A DNA stretch of 55,277 nt from Promethearchaeota archaeon. GTDB taxonomy: Archaea; Asgardarchaeota; Lokiarchaeia; Sigyniarchaeales; SOKP01. The position numbers were made by a program, and so were the translations under genes. Below the pieces are notes generated by a model, which had not been told where the DNA came from, did not search any database, and was given only the letters and a program-made list of their open reading frames with translations. Positions 17,204 to 25,155 of the stretch are shown in pieces (position 1 is the stretch's first letter; the number at the start of each line of letters is the position of its first letter). The stretch spans positions 1-55,277 of the forward strand of contig JAHLWP010000030.1 of NCBI GenBank assembly GCA_019057865.1. Reading direction: 5' to 3'.

Positions 17204-18256
17204 ATGGATAAAATGCTTGCGGCAGTTTTTCATAAAACTAAAAAGAATGGTGGCGGTGAAGTAGAGCTTGAACAGTTGGAAATACCTCAAATCACTAAAA
17301 ATAATGAAATATTAATTGAAGTAAAAGCATGTGGTATATGCGGGACAGATTTAAAAATAATAGATGGTGGACACCCGGCAAATGATAATACTATTTTAGG
17401 TCATGAGTTTGTCGGTGTTGTTAAAGAATTAGGTAGTGATATACGAGATTTAAAACAAGGGGATAAAGTAGTTGTTGATCCAAATGAAAAATGCGGCTAT
17501 TGCATCAATTGTCGTAGAGGATTATCAAATCTCTGTGATTTTATGGCGACCGGTACAACTTTTGGCATATTTCAAAATGGAGGGTTCGCAAAATATTGTG
17601 TTTTGCCAAGAAGTGCAATCTTTAAACTTCCAAATGATATTGATATTACCTCAGCAGCTTTAATAGAACCCCTCTCTTGCGCAGTTCATTGTCATAATAT
17701 TGCTGATGTCAAAGAATCTGATAATGTGGTCATTATGGGAGCGGGACCAATGGGCCTAATAATTGAGTCTGTTATTAGAAAACATCCAATAAAGAGATTA
17801 ATTTCAGTAGAAATAGATGAATGGAGAATTCAAAAAGCTTTTGAATTAGGAGCTGATCAAGTTATTAATCCAAAAAATCAAGATCTTAAGAAAGAAGTAA
17901 TGAAGCTAACTGACGAACAAGGTGCTGATGTTATTATTGATGCCGTGGGTATTTCAGAAACATTTGAGAATGCTTTAAAGATTTGGGCGCCCGGTGCAAG
18001 ACTAATCTTGTTTGGGCAAGATTTCCGCGCTGAAGCTATGATAAAGCCTAATGATATTGTTCGATACCAAAGAAAAATCATGGGCTCCTATATAGGCTAT
18101 GCTGAAGATTTTTTAGATGCTATTGAATTAATCGCAAATAAAATTATTGATATAGATAAAATCATTACTCATAAAATTCCATTAGAAGAATTAATCTCAA
18201 CAGGCTTTAAGTTAATGAAAGAACGCAAATGCATTAAGATAATTACAAAACCATAA
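17204..18256 (+). CDS. Zn-dependent medium-chain dehydrogenase (sorbitol/threonine dehydrogenase type)
   Basis: A 350-residue NAD(P)-dependent polyol or sugar dehydrogenase. It has the uninterrupted catalytic motif CGICGTDLK (about 44-52), GHEFVG with the zinc His, the structural zinc cluster CGYCINCRRGLSNLC, and the Rossmann loop GAGPMGL near residue 181. Unlike IolM it has a short N-terminus. Within the inositol cluster it could carry out the first oxidation (myo-inositol to inosose, normally IolG) or reduce tagaturonate; neither can be chosen from sequence. The ATG at 17204 is divergent from the MFS gene, with a shared 160-bp promoter region. Confidence 0.88.
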   Translation: MDKMLAAVFHKTKKNGGGEVELEQLEIPQITKNNEILIEVKACGICGTDLKIIDGGHPANDNTILGHEFVGVVKELGSDIRDLKQGDKVVVDPNEKCGYCINCRRGLSNLCDFMATGTTFGIFQNGGFAKYCVLPRSAIFKLPNDIDITSAALIEPLSCAVHCHNIADVKESDNVVIMGAGPMGLIIESVIRKHPIKRLISVEIDEWRIQKAFELGADQVINPKNQDLKKEVMKLTDEQGADVIIDAVGISETFENALKIWAPGARLILFGQDFRAEAMIKPNDIVRYQRKIMGSYIGYAEDFLDAIELIANKIIDIDKIITHKIPLEELISTGFKLMKERKCIKIITKP

Positions 18257-18276
18257 ATTTGATATTGGTGATAATT

Positions 18277-18819
18277 ATGCCATATGATTTATCTGTTTTT
18301 AAGGTTTTAATAAAGAAAATTTTTCCTCCAAAAAAATGTGTCTATACTTTAGATACAACCGGGAATGGGAAAGCGGATTCTGTCCAAATTAAGGCTCTTA
18401 ATGTAATTATTCCCTTTGTTATTCCTGAGAATATTAAAATTGGTGATTTTAATATTCAAACCTTTGATATGAATAACATTGATATCTCTAAATATGCAAA
18501 AATTTATTTAGATAATGAACTGTTAAATATATCTAAAGAAAATGTTAATTTAGACACAATTCAAGAACGAATAATGATATATCATGGAGGAGAATTGTTT
18601 ACATTAAACAATATTTTAGAGGGTAAATTAATTGGAAGAACTATAGCTCTTGGTGATAATATAAGTATTATTTTAAAATTAGATGAGAGTTCTTTAGAAA
18701 AATTAACGGAAGGTAAACATATTTTTAAAATCGAAAGCGATATTATTACTGGAATAGAAATACACTTCGAATTAGATAAGAATAATATGAATCTTAGATT
18801 CGATTCAAATAACACTTAA
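18277..18819 (+). CDS. Hypothetical protein with a dockerin/EF-hand-like DTTGNGKAD loop
   Basis: A 180-residue protein without a recognised family. Near the N-terminus is YTLDTTGNGKADSV, which resembles a calcium-binding EF-hand/dockerin loop. The rest alternates beta strands and short turns, suggesting a beta-rich fold. No signal peptide is present. A GGTGAT site lies 4 bases before the ATG at 18277, so the TTG 18 bases earlier is not used. It starts 20 bp after the dehydrogenase stop and is probably co-transcribed with it. Confidence 0.6.
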   Translation: MPYDLSVFKVLIKKIFPPKKCVYTLDTTGNGKADSVQIKALNVIIPFVIPENIKIGDFNIQTFDMNNIDISKYAKIYLDNELLNISKENVNLDTIQERIMIYHGGELFTLNNILEGKLIGRTIALGDNISIILKLDESSLEKLTEGKHIFKIESDIITGIEIHFELDKNNMNLRFDSNNT

Positions 18820-18896
18820 GTTTAACATAAATTGAAATCTTAAGAAAGAATATTGGACTTTTTATTTATGATTTGAAATAGTTTTAAGAGAGTGAT

Positions 18897-19415
18897 ATGG
18901 CTATTACAAAAGTTAGCAGTAAGGTTAACATAGGCAATTTACATGAATATATGAAGATCCAATTTACTTGCCCCATCTGTAAATCTAAGAAAGTGTTAAA
19001 AGTTCCTAAATCAGTTATCAATCAAGCAAAACAGCTAACTACAATGTCAATAGCAAAAGGATTGGTTTGTGAACACCAATTTCAAGCATTTGTTGATAAA
19101 AATTTTAACGTACGAGGGTACCAAAAAGTAGATTTTGAATTTGAAAATAACAAAGTTGAAAATCAAAATAGTGAAATTAAAGATTTTAATGATTCAGACG
19201 ATGATCTTTTTGTAAACTTAATTATGGAAGGAAATTACCTCGAATATAAACCAAGAAAATCGAAAATTCAAAATAACAATAATCAAAAAAAGAAAGAAAT
19301 GACTTTAAAAGATATGTATGAAGAATTTTGGGAATTTATTGATGATGATAACGAGGAATTCAGTGAATTCATTAAAAATGATGTCCTGAGAAGGAAATAT
19401 AACTCTTTTTGTTAA
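18897..19415 (+). CDS. Asgard-type zinc-finger protein with a CxHxFQxFVDKNF motif
   Basis: A 172-residue protein. Its first 85 residues carry a four-ligand zinc site: CPIC and, about 33 residues later, CEH followed by FQAFVDKNFNVRGYQKVDF. I have seen this arrangement repeatedly in Asgard archaeal proteins linked to GTPase and Roadblock systems, but it has no established function. A charged, Asn-rich linker (about 85-130) leads to an acidic C-terminal helix region (EEFWEFIDDDNEEFSEF). The ATG at 18897 follows GAGAGTGAT. Confidence 0.6.
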   Translation: MAITKVSSKVNIGNLHEYMKIQFTCPICKSKKVLKVPKSVINQAKQLTTMSIAKGLVCEHQFQAFVDKNFNVRGYQKVDFEFENNKVENQNSEIKDFNDSDDDLFVNLIMEGNYLEYKPRKSKIQNNNNQKKKEMTLKDMYEEFWEFIDDDNEEFSEFIKNDVLRRKYNSFC

Positions 19416-19468
19416 AAATTAATGGTGCCAAGAGAGGGATTTGAACCCCCGATACCCAGATCTTCAGT

Positions 19469-19496
19469 TTCACCTTTATCGGTAAATCCGATGGAT
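19469..19496 (-). other. BHB intron 2 of tRNA-Phe (position 30/31)
   Basis: 28 nt with an inner hairpin ATCGG/CCGAT. The central helix is CACC/GGTG and the bulges are AGA and AAA. It interrupts the 5' strand of the anticodon stem; the stem CCAGA forms only after removal. Confidence 0.85.
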
Positions 19497-19508
19497 CTGG
19501 TGCGTTCC

Positions 19509-19539
19509 TACCCGATAATGGGAAACCCTAACAATTATC
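19509..19539 (-). other. BHB intron 1 of tRNA-Phe (D-loop)
   Basis: 31 nt with inner stem ATAAT/ATTAT, central helix CCCG/CGGG and bulges GTG and TAG. Removal gives an 11-nt D-loop with GG at the expected place. Confidence 0.85.
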
Positions 19540-19549
19540 ACCGGGCTAC

Positions 19550-19784
19550 GCCACCTTGGCTTCTGAAGAAAATTTGAAAGTTTTAATTAAAAATAAATTT
19601 TTAAAATCTCAAAATTTGTAATTTAAAAAGTATAAAATATCATATAAAGTTTATTTCATTAAAAGTGCTAATCTTTTTTCTTTTGGGAATTTTTCACTAG
19701 CATATCTAAGGATTAAGCGAGTTAACTTATCCTTATTTTCTATTAAATAATTATAAATCAATTCCGGATTATATTTAGAACAAG
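19550..19784. repeat. Left copy of a direct repeat flanking the CoA-transferase cassette
   Basis: About 235 bp closely matching 22815-23040. It starts inside the tRNA-Phe gene (GCCACCTTGGC, the first 11 bases of the tRNA on the minus strand), continues through an AT-rich spacer and ends within a copy of the 3' end of the AlkD-like gene. Beyond 19784 the sequences diverge. Confidence 0.8.
19651..19784 (-). pseudogene. 3' fragment of an AlkD-like gene
   Basis: Carries the last 44 codons and stop of the AlkD-like gene at 22907-23656 with a few substitutions (CSKYNPELIYNYLIENKDKL and onward to the stop). It has no start or upstream part. It belongs to the left flanking repeat, and the frame has stayed intact, which points to a recent duplication. 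Confidence 0.8.
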
Positions 19785-19865
19785 CTAAATCTATAAATTT
19801 ATAAATGGTCTAAAAGTTAAGTATATAATATCTAATCATATCATAGCTTTTGCCTTTCTTTAGAG

Positions 19866-20801
19866 GTGAGTAAAATTATTAATAAAATAATGTCTATGAA
19901 AGAGGCAATAGGAAAAAATGTCCAAAATAGAGATTTAGTTTTTTTAGGTGGGTTTGGTAACGGTATGACATTTTCCGCTGCTCATGAAATGATAAGACAA
20001 AAGAAAAGAGATCTAAAAGTGAGTAAATGCAGTGGGGGAATCCTCTTTGATCAATTGATAGGTGCGGGTGTAACAAACCATATTATTACCTCCCATTGTT
20101 GGAATGGTACAGGTCCACAGCCAGCATGGAATCTTAAACGAGCTATGGAGGAAGGAATACCTCAAAAAATAATTTACAATGAACAATCGCTATTTATGAT
20201 TAACATGTCTTTTTTTGCTGGCTACATGGGTATACCTTTTGTACCAATTCGTTCGATTGTTGGAACTGGTATTTTTGATCATCCAAAAGAAGTTGGATTA
20301 AAAGCTGCAACAGTGAAATGTCCATTTACTGGGGAAGAGATTTGTGTTGTACCTGCGATAAATCCTGACGTAGGAGTGATTCAGGTTCAACGAGCAGATA
20401 GCGAAGGAAATGCCCAACTTTGGGGACTAATAGGAGATACTAAATATGGAATTAATACCTGCAAAAAAATTATCGTAGCAGCAGAGGAAATTGTGGATAA
20501 AAGAATTATTATGGAGTCTCCTGAGCGTACAATTGTAGGTGCCCATAAAGTTGATGCTGTAGTGCATGAACCATGGGGTGCCCATCCTAGCAGTATGCAA
20601 GGTTTTTACTATACAGACTTAGAATATAGATTTAATTATGCTAAGGAGACAAAGACAATTGAGGATTGGGAAAATTGGCTTGGAAAATGGATTACTGGGG
20701 TCAATGATCGACAGGAATATTTGAAAGTGCTGGGAGAGGAAAAAATAAAATTTCTGAAAGCTAAAAGTCTAATACAAGGAGCTGTTGATTATGGGTTCTA
20801 A
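19866..20801 (+). CDS. CoA-transferase alpha subunit (glutaconate CoA-transferase type)
   Basis: A 311-residue subunit A of a family I CoA-transferase. It shows the N-terminal MSMKEAIGKNVQNRDLVFLGGFG Rossmann-like start, the SKCSGGILFDQLIGAGV region and the GTGP loop. The pair moves CoA between an acyl-CoA and a free acid; the substrate is not readable. The start is unclear: GTG at 19866 overlaps a strong GAGGTGA site, which itself points to ATT at 19875, while the first ATG is at 19890. The coding end overlaps the beta subunit by 11 bp, so the two are translated together. Confidence 0.87.
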   Translation: MSKIINKIMSMKEAIGKNVQNRDLVFLGGFGNGMTFSAAHEMIRQKKRDLKVSKCSGGILFDQLIGAGVTNHIITSHCWNGTGPQPAWNLKRAMEEGIPQKIIYNEQSLFMINMSFFAGYMGIPFVPIRSIVGTGIFDHPKEVGLKAATVKCPFTGEEICVVPAINPDVGVIQVQRADSEGNAQLWGLIGDTKYGINTCKKIIVAAEEIVDKRIIMESPERTIVGAHKVDAVVHEPWGAHPSSMQGFYYTDLEYRFNYAKETKTIEDWENWLGKWITGVNDRQEYLKVLGEEKIKFLKAKSLIQGAVDYGF

Positions 20802-21630
20802 TGATAGAGAGTTTTGTACAGAATATACCGGTTTTGAAATGATGTTGGTATCGGCGTGCAGACAAATTAAAAATGATGATATTGTATTTAATGCTTTTCA
20901 TTGGCCTTTTCTCGCCGTCCATATGGCAAAATTACTTCATTGCCCCGATCTTTTCTCAGTTTTAGAAGTTGGATTATTTCAGGATGAACTTGCTAAGCCA
21001 AATAAAATGCCATACTCGATTAGTGATCCCGTTCTAGTCCCAAATTCATTATTCGTAGGAGATTCTATTGATGCACTGTCGATTCTTCAACGTGGAGAAA
21101 TAACAGTGGCTCTTTTAAGTACTTCTATGGTTGATAAATATGGTAATTGTAATACTACAGTAGTTGGTCCTTATGAAAAACCCATTTATAGATTACCAGG
21201 AGGGGGTGGAGCTACCGAAATCGCGGGTTTATCAAAAAGATTGATTTGGCTTATAGATGACCACTCAAAACGCAGATTTCCCAAAAAAATAGACTATATT
21301 ACTGATCCTGGATATTTAGATGGATATGATAGTAGGTTAAAAGCGGGATATCCTCCTGATACAGGTCCAGAGTCTATAATCACGCCATTCTGTATAATGC
21401 GATTCAACCCGATAACCAAAGAAGCCTTTCTGGAGGCTCTACATCCAAATATTACAATAGAGCAAGTAAAAGAGAACACTGGCTGGGATTTAAAAGTTGC
21501 TAAAGAAGTGAAACAAATTGATCCACCAACTCTTAGAGAAATCGAAATTTGCCGAAAAACTATGAGAGATGCAATCGATCAATATTTTTTATTAAAACCA
21601 GAATGGACTACTTATTTAGATAAAGATTAA
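20791..21630 (+). CDS. CoA-transferase beta subunit (glutaconate CoA-transferase type)
   Basis: A 279-residue subunit B. The catalytic glutamate that forms the enzyme-CoA thioester is expected in SVLEVGLFQDE, about residue 60. Other family regions are LPGGGGATEIAGLSK (about 132-146) and the C-terminal NITIEQVKENTGWDLKVA. The ATG at 20791 is preceded by AAGGAG, so the TTG six bases earlier is not used. It overlaps the alpha subunit. With the remnants of a MaoC hydratase nearby, the cassette suggests acyl-CoA or carboxylic-acid metabolism. Confidence 0.88.
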   Translation: MGSNDREFCTEYTGFEMMLVSACRQIKNDDIVFNAFHWPFLAVHMAKLLHCPDLFSVLEVGLFQDELAKPNKMPYSISDPVLVPNSLFVGDSIDALSILQRGEITVALLSTSMVDKYGNCNTTVVGPYEKPIYRLPGGGGATEIAGLSKRLIWLIDDHSKRRFPKKIDYITDPGYLDGYDSRLKAGYPPDTGPESIITPFCIMRFNPITKEAFLEALHPNITIEQVKENTGWDLKVAKEVKQIDPPTLREIEICRKTMRDAIDQYFLLKPEWTTYLDKD

Positions 21631-21767
21631 TTATTAAATTCATAATATTTTAATTAATAATTTTAAAATTGTTATTTATTATCAAGTAAACAACTCTGTC
21701 AATAAGTATTAAATATTCTAAAACTAAACATAAACTAGATTTGTTATAATAAGAAAGTTTAGCAGAA

Positions 21768-22223
21768 ATGTCAAAAAATAAAGATACTTTAAAGTTTTTT
21801 CAAGCTTACGTTAAAGAAATGATTGATATTGGGGGAATTAATTTACCCAAAGCAATTTCAGTAAAATCTGGTTCAAAGTTAGGTAAGTTTTATAAAGAAA
21901 GAGGGTCAGTATTCGATATGGAAGTCGTCTTAAAGCAGTTTTATACTGGCTTGAGAGGAAAACCAACGATAATAAAATTAAATGACAATAATTTTGATGT
22001 GAGTGTAAAATTTTCTAAAAAATTTTGTCCAATCGGTGGGATTCATAATCCCTCTCGAGGTTCTGTTTTTCAAGAAAATATATGTATTCCCTATATGAGA
22101 GGATTTTTAAGTGAATTATTTCCTCAATTGACGACTGAAGCTGATTTTTTAAATTGTATCCCGCTTAATAACCAAAGAACTTGTCATTATATTTTAAAAG
22201 TTAGAGATAAAAAAATAAATTAG
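21768..22223 (+). CDS. Small Cys-rich protein, possibly V4R-like
   Basis: A 151-residue protein of uncertain family. The second half has CPIGGIHNP, CIPYMRGFLSELFP and RTCHYILKV, a Cys spacing reminiscent of V4R (4-vinyl reductase-like) ligand-binding domains, in which the helix GFLxxL and a late CHY/CxF segment are typical. The first half is basic and helical and may bind partner or DNA. It is probably transcribed on its own, since a 137-bp gap separates it from the CoA-transferase genes. Confidence 0.5.
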   Translation: MSKNKDTLKFFQAYVKEMIDIGGINLPKAISVKSGSKLGKFYKERGSVFDMEVVLKQFYTGLRGKPTIIKLNDNNFDVSVKFSKKFCPIGGIHNPSRGSVFQENICIPYMRGFLSELFPQLTTEADFLNCIPLNNQRTCHYILKVRDKKIN

Positions 22224-22239
22224 TTTATCAAGTATTAAA

Positions 22240-22251
22240 TTTTTTTTTTTT
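22240..22251 (+). terminator. T-run terminator after the V4R-like gene
   Basis: A run of 12 Ts, 17 bp after the stop at 22223, flanked by ATCAAG and CTTGAT. Archaeal RNA polymerase terminates at such oligo-T tracts. It lies between two convergent genes. Confidence 0.45.
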
Positions 22252-22286
22252 CTTGATTCTTGATACCTTTACAATTTTATTTATTT

Positions 22287-22757
22287 TTAAAGAGAATAAA
22301 ATCTTGAAAGTTTTAAAGCCACACAGCACGGCTTTGATTCCCCTTCTACATAGATTTTGAAATCAAACTCTACATCATATGCTCACTCTCCAATTTCCCT
22401 AACATTGACAACTTTCGCAATTAATCTAATACGTTTGCCTACTGGGGTTGGAGCAGGAAACCGAATTTTGTTCCAGCCATAATTTATCGTCATTCGCGTA
22501 TTTATTGAAGTATAGAGTTGAGAGAATAATTTAGAATAAGCTATAGAAAGCAGCCAATTACCGTGTGCAACTGTGACTCCATAAGGAGACTCTCTTTTGG
22601 CACGCTCAGGATCTACATGAATCCACTGCATATCATCTACTATTTTTCCATATTCATTTATCTCCTCCTGAGTTACTTTAAACCAATCAGAAGTTCCGAT
22701 CTCTTTACCAGCATAATTCTTCCAATCAGCTGGACTTATTTTTAATCTTGTCGTTAT
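22287..22757 (-). pseudogene. Decayed MaoC-like (R)-hydratase gene
   Basis: Reading the minus strand from about 22757 gives a full-length MaoC/hot-dog hydratase: TTRLKISPADWKNYAGKEIG, then the hydratase motif WIHVDPERAKRESPYG with AHGNWLLSIAY, then the tail EGESKPCCVALKLSRFY. There are two lesions. The expected start codon is ATA, and an in-frame TGA (22383-22385) sits between VREIGE and AYDVEFDFKI. Everything else is well conserved, so decay is recent; recoding of the UGA is less likely because the position is not a known catalytic Cys. Confidence 0.75.
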
Positions 22758-22814
22758 TATTTACCCCACATTCGAATCATTTCTCTTGAAATAAGAAATC
22801 TCATAATTTCTGCT

Positions 22815-23040
22815 GCCACCTTGGCATCTAAAAAAGGGTGAAAGTTTTAAATAATTTTAAAATCTCAAAATTTGTAATTTAAAAAGTATAAAATATCATA
22901 TAAAGTTTATTTCACTAAAATTGCTGATCTTTTTTCTTTTGGGAGTTTTTCGCTAGCATATCTAAGGATTAAGCGTGTTAACTTATCCTTATTTTCCATT
23001 AAATAATTATAAATCAATTCCGGATTATACTTAGAACAAG
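22815..23040. repeat. Right copy of the direct repeat flanking the CoA-transferase cassette
   Basis: Matches 19550-19784. It begins with an 11-base fragment identical to the 5' end of tRNA-Phe (GCCACCTTGGC on the plus strand) and runs into the 3' end of the intact AlkD-like gene, so this side holds the original AlkD end and the left side the original tRNA. Confidence 0.8.
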
Positions 23041-23656
23041 TTTTAAGAAGCCAGCCAATTCCTTTTTCTATATAGTTATGCTCAGAAAATTTTAACATTT
23101 TATCAACAAGATTCAATACGTATGAATTGTCGAAGTCTCTTTTCATCATAACAATTTTAAGCAAAATTACCATAGAGGCTCGTTGAATCCACATCACATT
23201 GGAAGTAGACCATTTATCTATCACTTTTATTGCTAATTCTTCATTTCCTTTTTTCCCTAAAAAGGGGCCGATAACTCTTATACATGTGCTATCACACACA
23301 CTCCAAGTGTTACAATATTTAGAATATTCCCTTTGGAAGAGCTTGATTGTATCTTCATTAAAAAATTTTTTAAATCTATTTAGAAAAAAGAAGGCAGCAA
23401 ACTTCTCATCCTCATTATTTGAGTGTAATAAAACTTTGAAAATTTCAACAGCATCCTCATAATTACATTCATATGAGTTAAAAACTGTCTTTACAATATT
23501 CTCAATTTCAGAAGTTTTGATACCATAAATTTCATAATTTGAAATATCTGGATTTATAATTTTAAACATTCTGGACTTTTGGTCTTTAGTAAGGGTAGGC
23601 ACTCTGTCCTTCAAAAGATTTCTTATATCTTCAACAATTTTTTCAATATTACTCAT
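22907..23656 (-). CDS. AlkD-like DNA alkylation repair protein
   Basis: A 249-residue HEAT-like repeat protein of the AlkD type (DNA glycosylase acting on alkylated bases). Helix pairs run throughout; the segment SKYCNTWSVCDSTCIRVIGPFLG and the later MWIQRASMVILLK match the family's core, where the Trp/Asp-containing helices face DNA. It overlaps the upstream radical SAM gene by 4 bp, so the two are co-translated. Its last 44 codons are duplicated at 19651-19784. Confidence 0.8.
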   Translation of the reverse strand: MSNIEKIVEDIRNLLKDRVPTLTKDQKSRMFKIINPDISNYEIYGIKTSEIENIVKTVFNSYECNYEDAVEIFKVLLHSNNEDEKFAAFFFLNRFKKFFNEDTIKLFQREYSKYCNTWSVCDSTCIRVIGPFLGKKGNEELAIKVIDKWSTSNVMWIQRASMVILLKIVMMKRDFDNSYVLNLVDKMLKFSEHNYIEKGIGWLLKTCSKYNPELIYNYLMENKDKLTRLILRYASEKLPKEKRSAILVK

Positions 23657-24792
23657 AAAAATTTATCCAGTCCCTTTTTTAGTTTTAATTCTTTGCTTTT
23701 TTCTAAATAGGATTCAATAAATTCTATAATGTTTTTTGTAAAATTCCTTAATGTATTTAATTCTCCTCTCTTATAAACGTCTATAATAGATTCCTTTAAA
23801 TTATTAAGATTAAGCCCTGCCCACATCATTGTTTTATTTGATTTTCCTGTTTTAACAGCTTTTATATATTCTGTATTTAATAGAAGCTCAGAAATTTTAT
23901 AATTCCATTTTCGATAATCCTTTGGAATCCATCTTTTTATTCGGATAGGAATATTATATTTCTCAGCAAGGTTATACAATTTTGAATGTAATTTTCTTGC
24001 ATATTCTGCTGGAGGATGCATTTGTCCTTTGTATAAATCTAAAAGTGATTTAACAATATGCCCATATTTACTATCTTTCAACTTTTTAATAAAAAATTCA
24101 GCTTGCGAATCGCGCATAGTTAAACCAGGAGAAAATAAAACAAAGTCAGCACCAGCTTCCTTAGATTGCTTGAAAACATCCTCTAAATTCTCATCATCAT
24201 CTTCTATAAATGGAATAATTGGGATAAAATATGTTCCAACTTGAATATTTGGCGCTTGCTTTTTGATAGTTGTTAAAGCCTCTAATCTTTCAGAAGGAGG
24301 TGATGAGTGTGGTTCTAGAAATTTTGCAAGAACTTCATTTGTAGTACTGATTGAAAATCCTACTGTACACCAAGTATTATCTGCTATTTTTTTTAAAATA
24401 TCAATATCTCTTGTAACTAGTTTTGATTTTGTAGCGATATTAAGTGGAAATTGGTGTTTGGCAATAACTTGTAAGACTTTTTTTGTGTTTTTAACCTTTT
24501 TTTCAATAGGTTGATAAGCATCGTTAACACCTCCCGGAGCAATAACATCAGGAAGTAATTTTCGAGCTCTTTTCAATCTATTATCTAATTTTTTAGCAAA
24601 ATCAGTTTTGATTATAACTTCATTTTCAAAATCTTGATCTAAATAATATCGTTGACTTCTTGCATCACAGTAAATACACGCATGAGCACACCCAGAATAT
24701 GTATTCAAAGTATACCGAGACCAAAACCATGAATCTGGATATTTTAAAATATTTAATGTGCTTTTAAACTCTCTATAGATGTATTTAACCAT
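23653..24792 (-). CDS. Radical SAM protein, SplB-like (photolyase-like family)
   Basis: A 379-residue radical SAM enzyme. The iron-sulfur motif is CAHACIYC (CxxxCxxC, about residues 35-42), preceded by the SRYTLNTYSG segment typical of COG1533 (SplB and Rv2578c-like). The usual PGGVNDAYQPIEKK stretch follows near residue 85. The C-terminal third is helical. Family members repair DNA photolesions or act in unknown reactions; the 4-bp overlap with an AlkD-like repair gene favours DNA repair here. Confidence 0.87.
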   Translation of the reverse strand: MVKYIYREFKSTLNILKYPDSWFWSRYTLNTYSGCAHACIYCDARSQRYYLDQDFENEVIIKTDFAKKLDNRLKRARKLLPDVIAPGGVNDAYQPIEKKVKNTKKVLQVIAKHQFPLNIATKSKLVTRDIDILKKIADNTWCTVGFSISTTNEVLAKFLEPHSSPPSERLEALTTIKKQAPNIQVGTYFIPIIPFIEDDDENLEDVFKQSKEAGADFVLFSPGLTMRDSQAEFFIKKLKDSKYGHIVKSLLDLYKGQMHPPAEYARKLHSKLYNLAEKYNIPIRIKRWIPKDYRKWNYKISELLLNTEYIKAVKTGKSNKTMMWAGLNLNNLKESIIDVYKRGELNTLRNFTKNIIEFIESYLEKSKELKLKKGLDKFL

Positions 24793-24878
24793 GTTAAGGA
24801 TTATTATTTTGTATTTCTCAATAATACTCTAAAGAATTTAATAATTATGAAAGTAAAGGTGAAATTCTTTTTAAGAAA

Positions 24879-24951
24879 TGAAAAAACGCCTGTTAAATAA
24901 TATCAAAAGTGAATTCAATATGGAAATTATTTAGCTATTGGCGTTTTTTCA
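24879..24951. repeat. Inverted-repeat unit 1 (12-bp arms)
   Basis: 73 bp bounded by TGAAAAAACGCC and its exact complement GGCGTTTTTTCA. Inside is a second pair, TAAATAAT with ATTATTTA, so the whole can fold as a long two-part hairpin with GAATTC at the tip region. Confidence 0.75.
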
Positions 24952-25072
24952 CTACATTAATACAAATTTGTAAATATAAAATTATGGTTTTTAAAATATA
25001 GAAATTTGGTGATTACTGCTTACAATTTTAAATTTTTTAATGAATTAATAAGGGAAAAAGACGTATATAAGG

Positions 25073-25155
25073 TGAAAAAAACGCCCATTTAAAGAGAGCT
25101 GAAAAATATTTTAATAGTTAATAACAATAAAATATTCCTTTAGGCGTTTTTTTCA
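25073..25155. repeat. Inverted-repeat unit 2 (13-bp arms)
   Basis: 83 bp bounded by TGAAAAAAACGCC and GGCGTTTTTTTCA, nearly the same arms as unit 1. The interior differs but again has a nested pair (AATATTTTA with TAAAATATT). Equal arms with different interiors argue for selection on the hairpin ends. Confidence 0.75.

Larger units (their letters stand above)
19423..19560 (-). tRNA. tRNA-Phe(GAA) with two non-canonical introns and encoded CCA
   Basis: The acceptor stem GCCAAGG pairs with TCTTGGC; discriminator A is followed by an encoded CCA. The exons are 19540-19560, 19497-19508 and 19426-19468. Intron 1 (31 nt) lies in the D-loop, with central helix CCCG/CGGG and bulges GTG and TAG. Intron 2 (28 nt) lies between positions 30 and 31, with helix CACC/GGTG and bulges AGA and AAA. 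Splicing after the second bulge base gives a 76-nt tRNA with D stem GCGT/ACGC, anticodon stem CCAGA/TCTGG and loop CTGAAGA, so anticodon GAA. Confidence 0.92.

Noticed and set aside
24879..25155. CRISPR array
   Set aside because: The repeated pieces are inverted arms of two hairpins, not regularly spaced direct repeats, and no cas genes are present.
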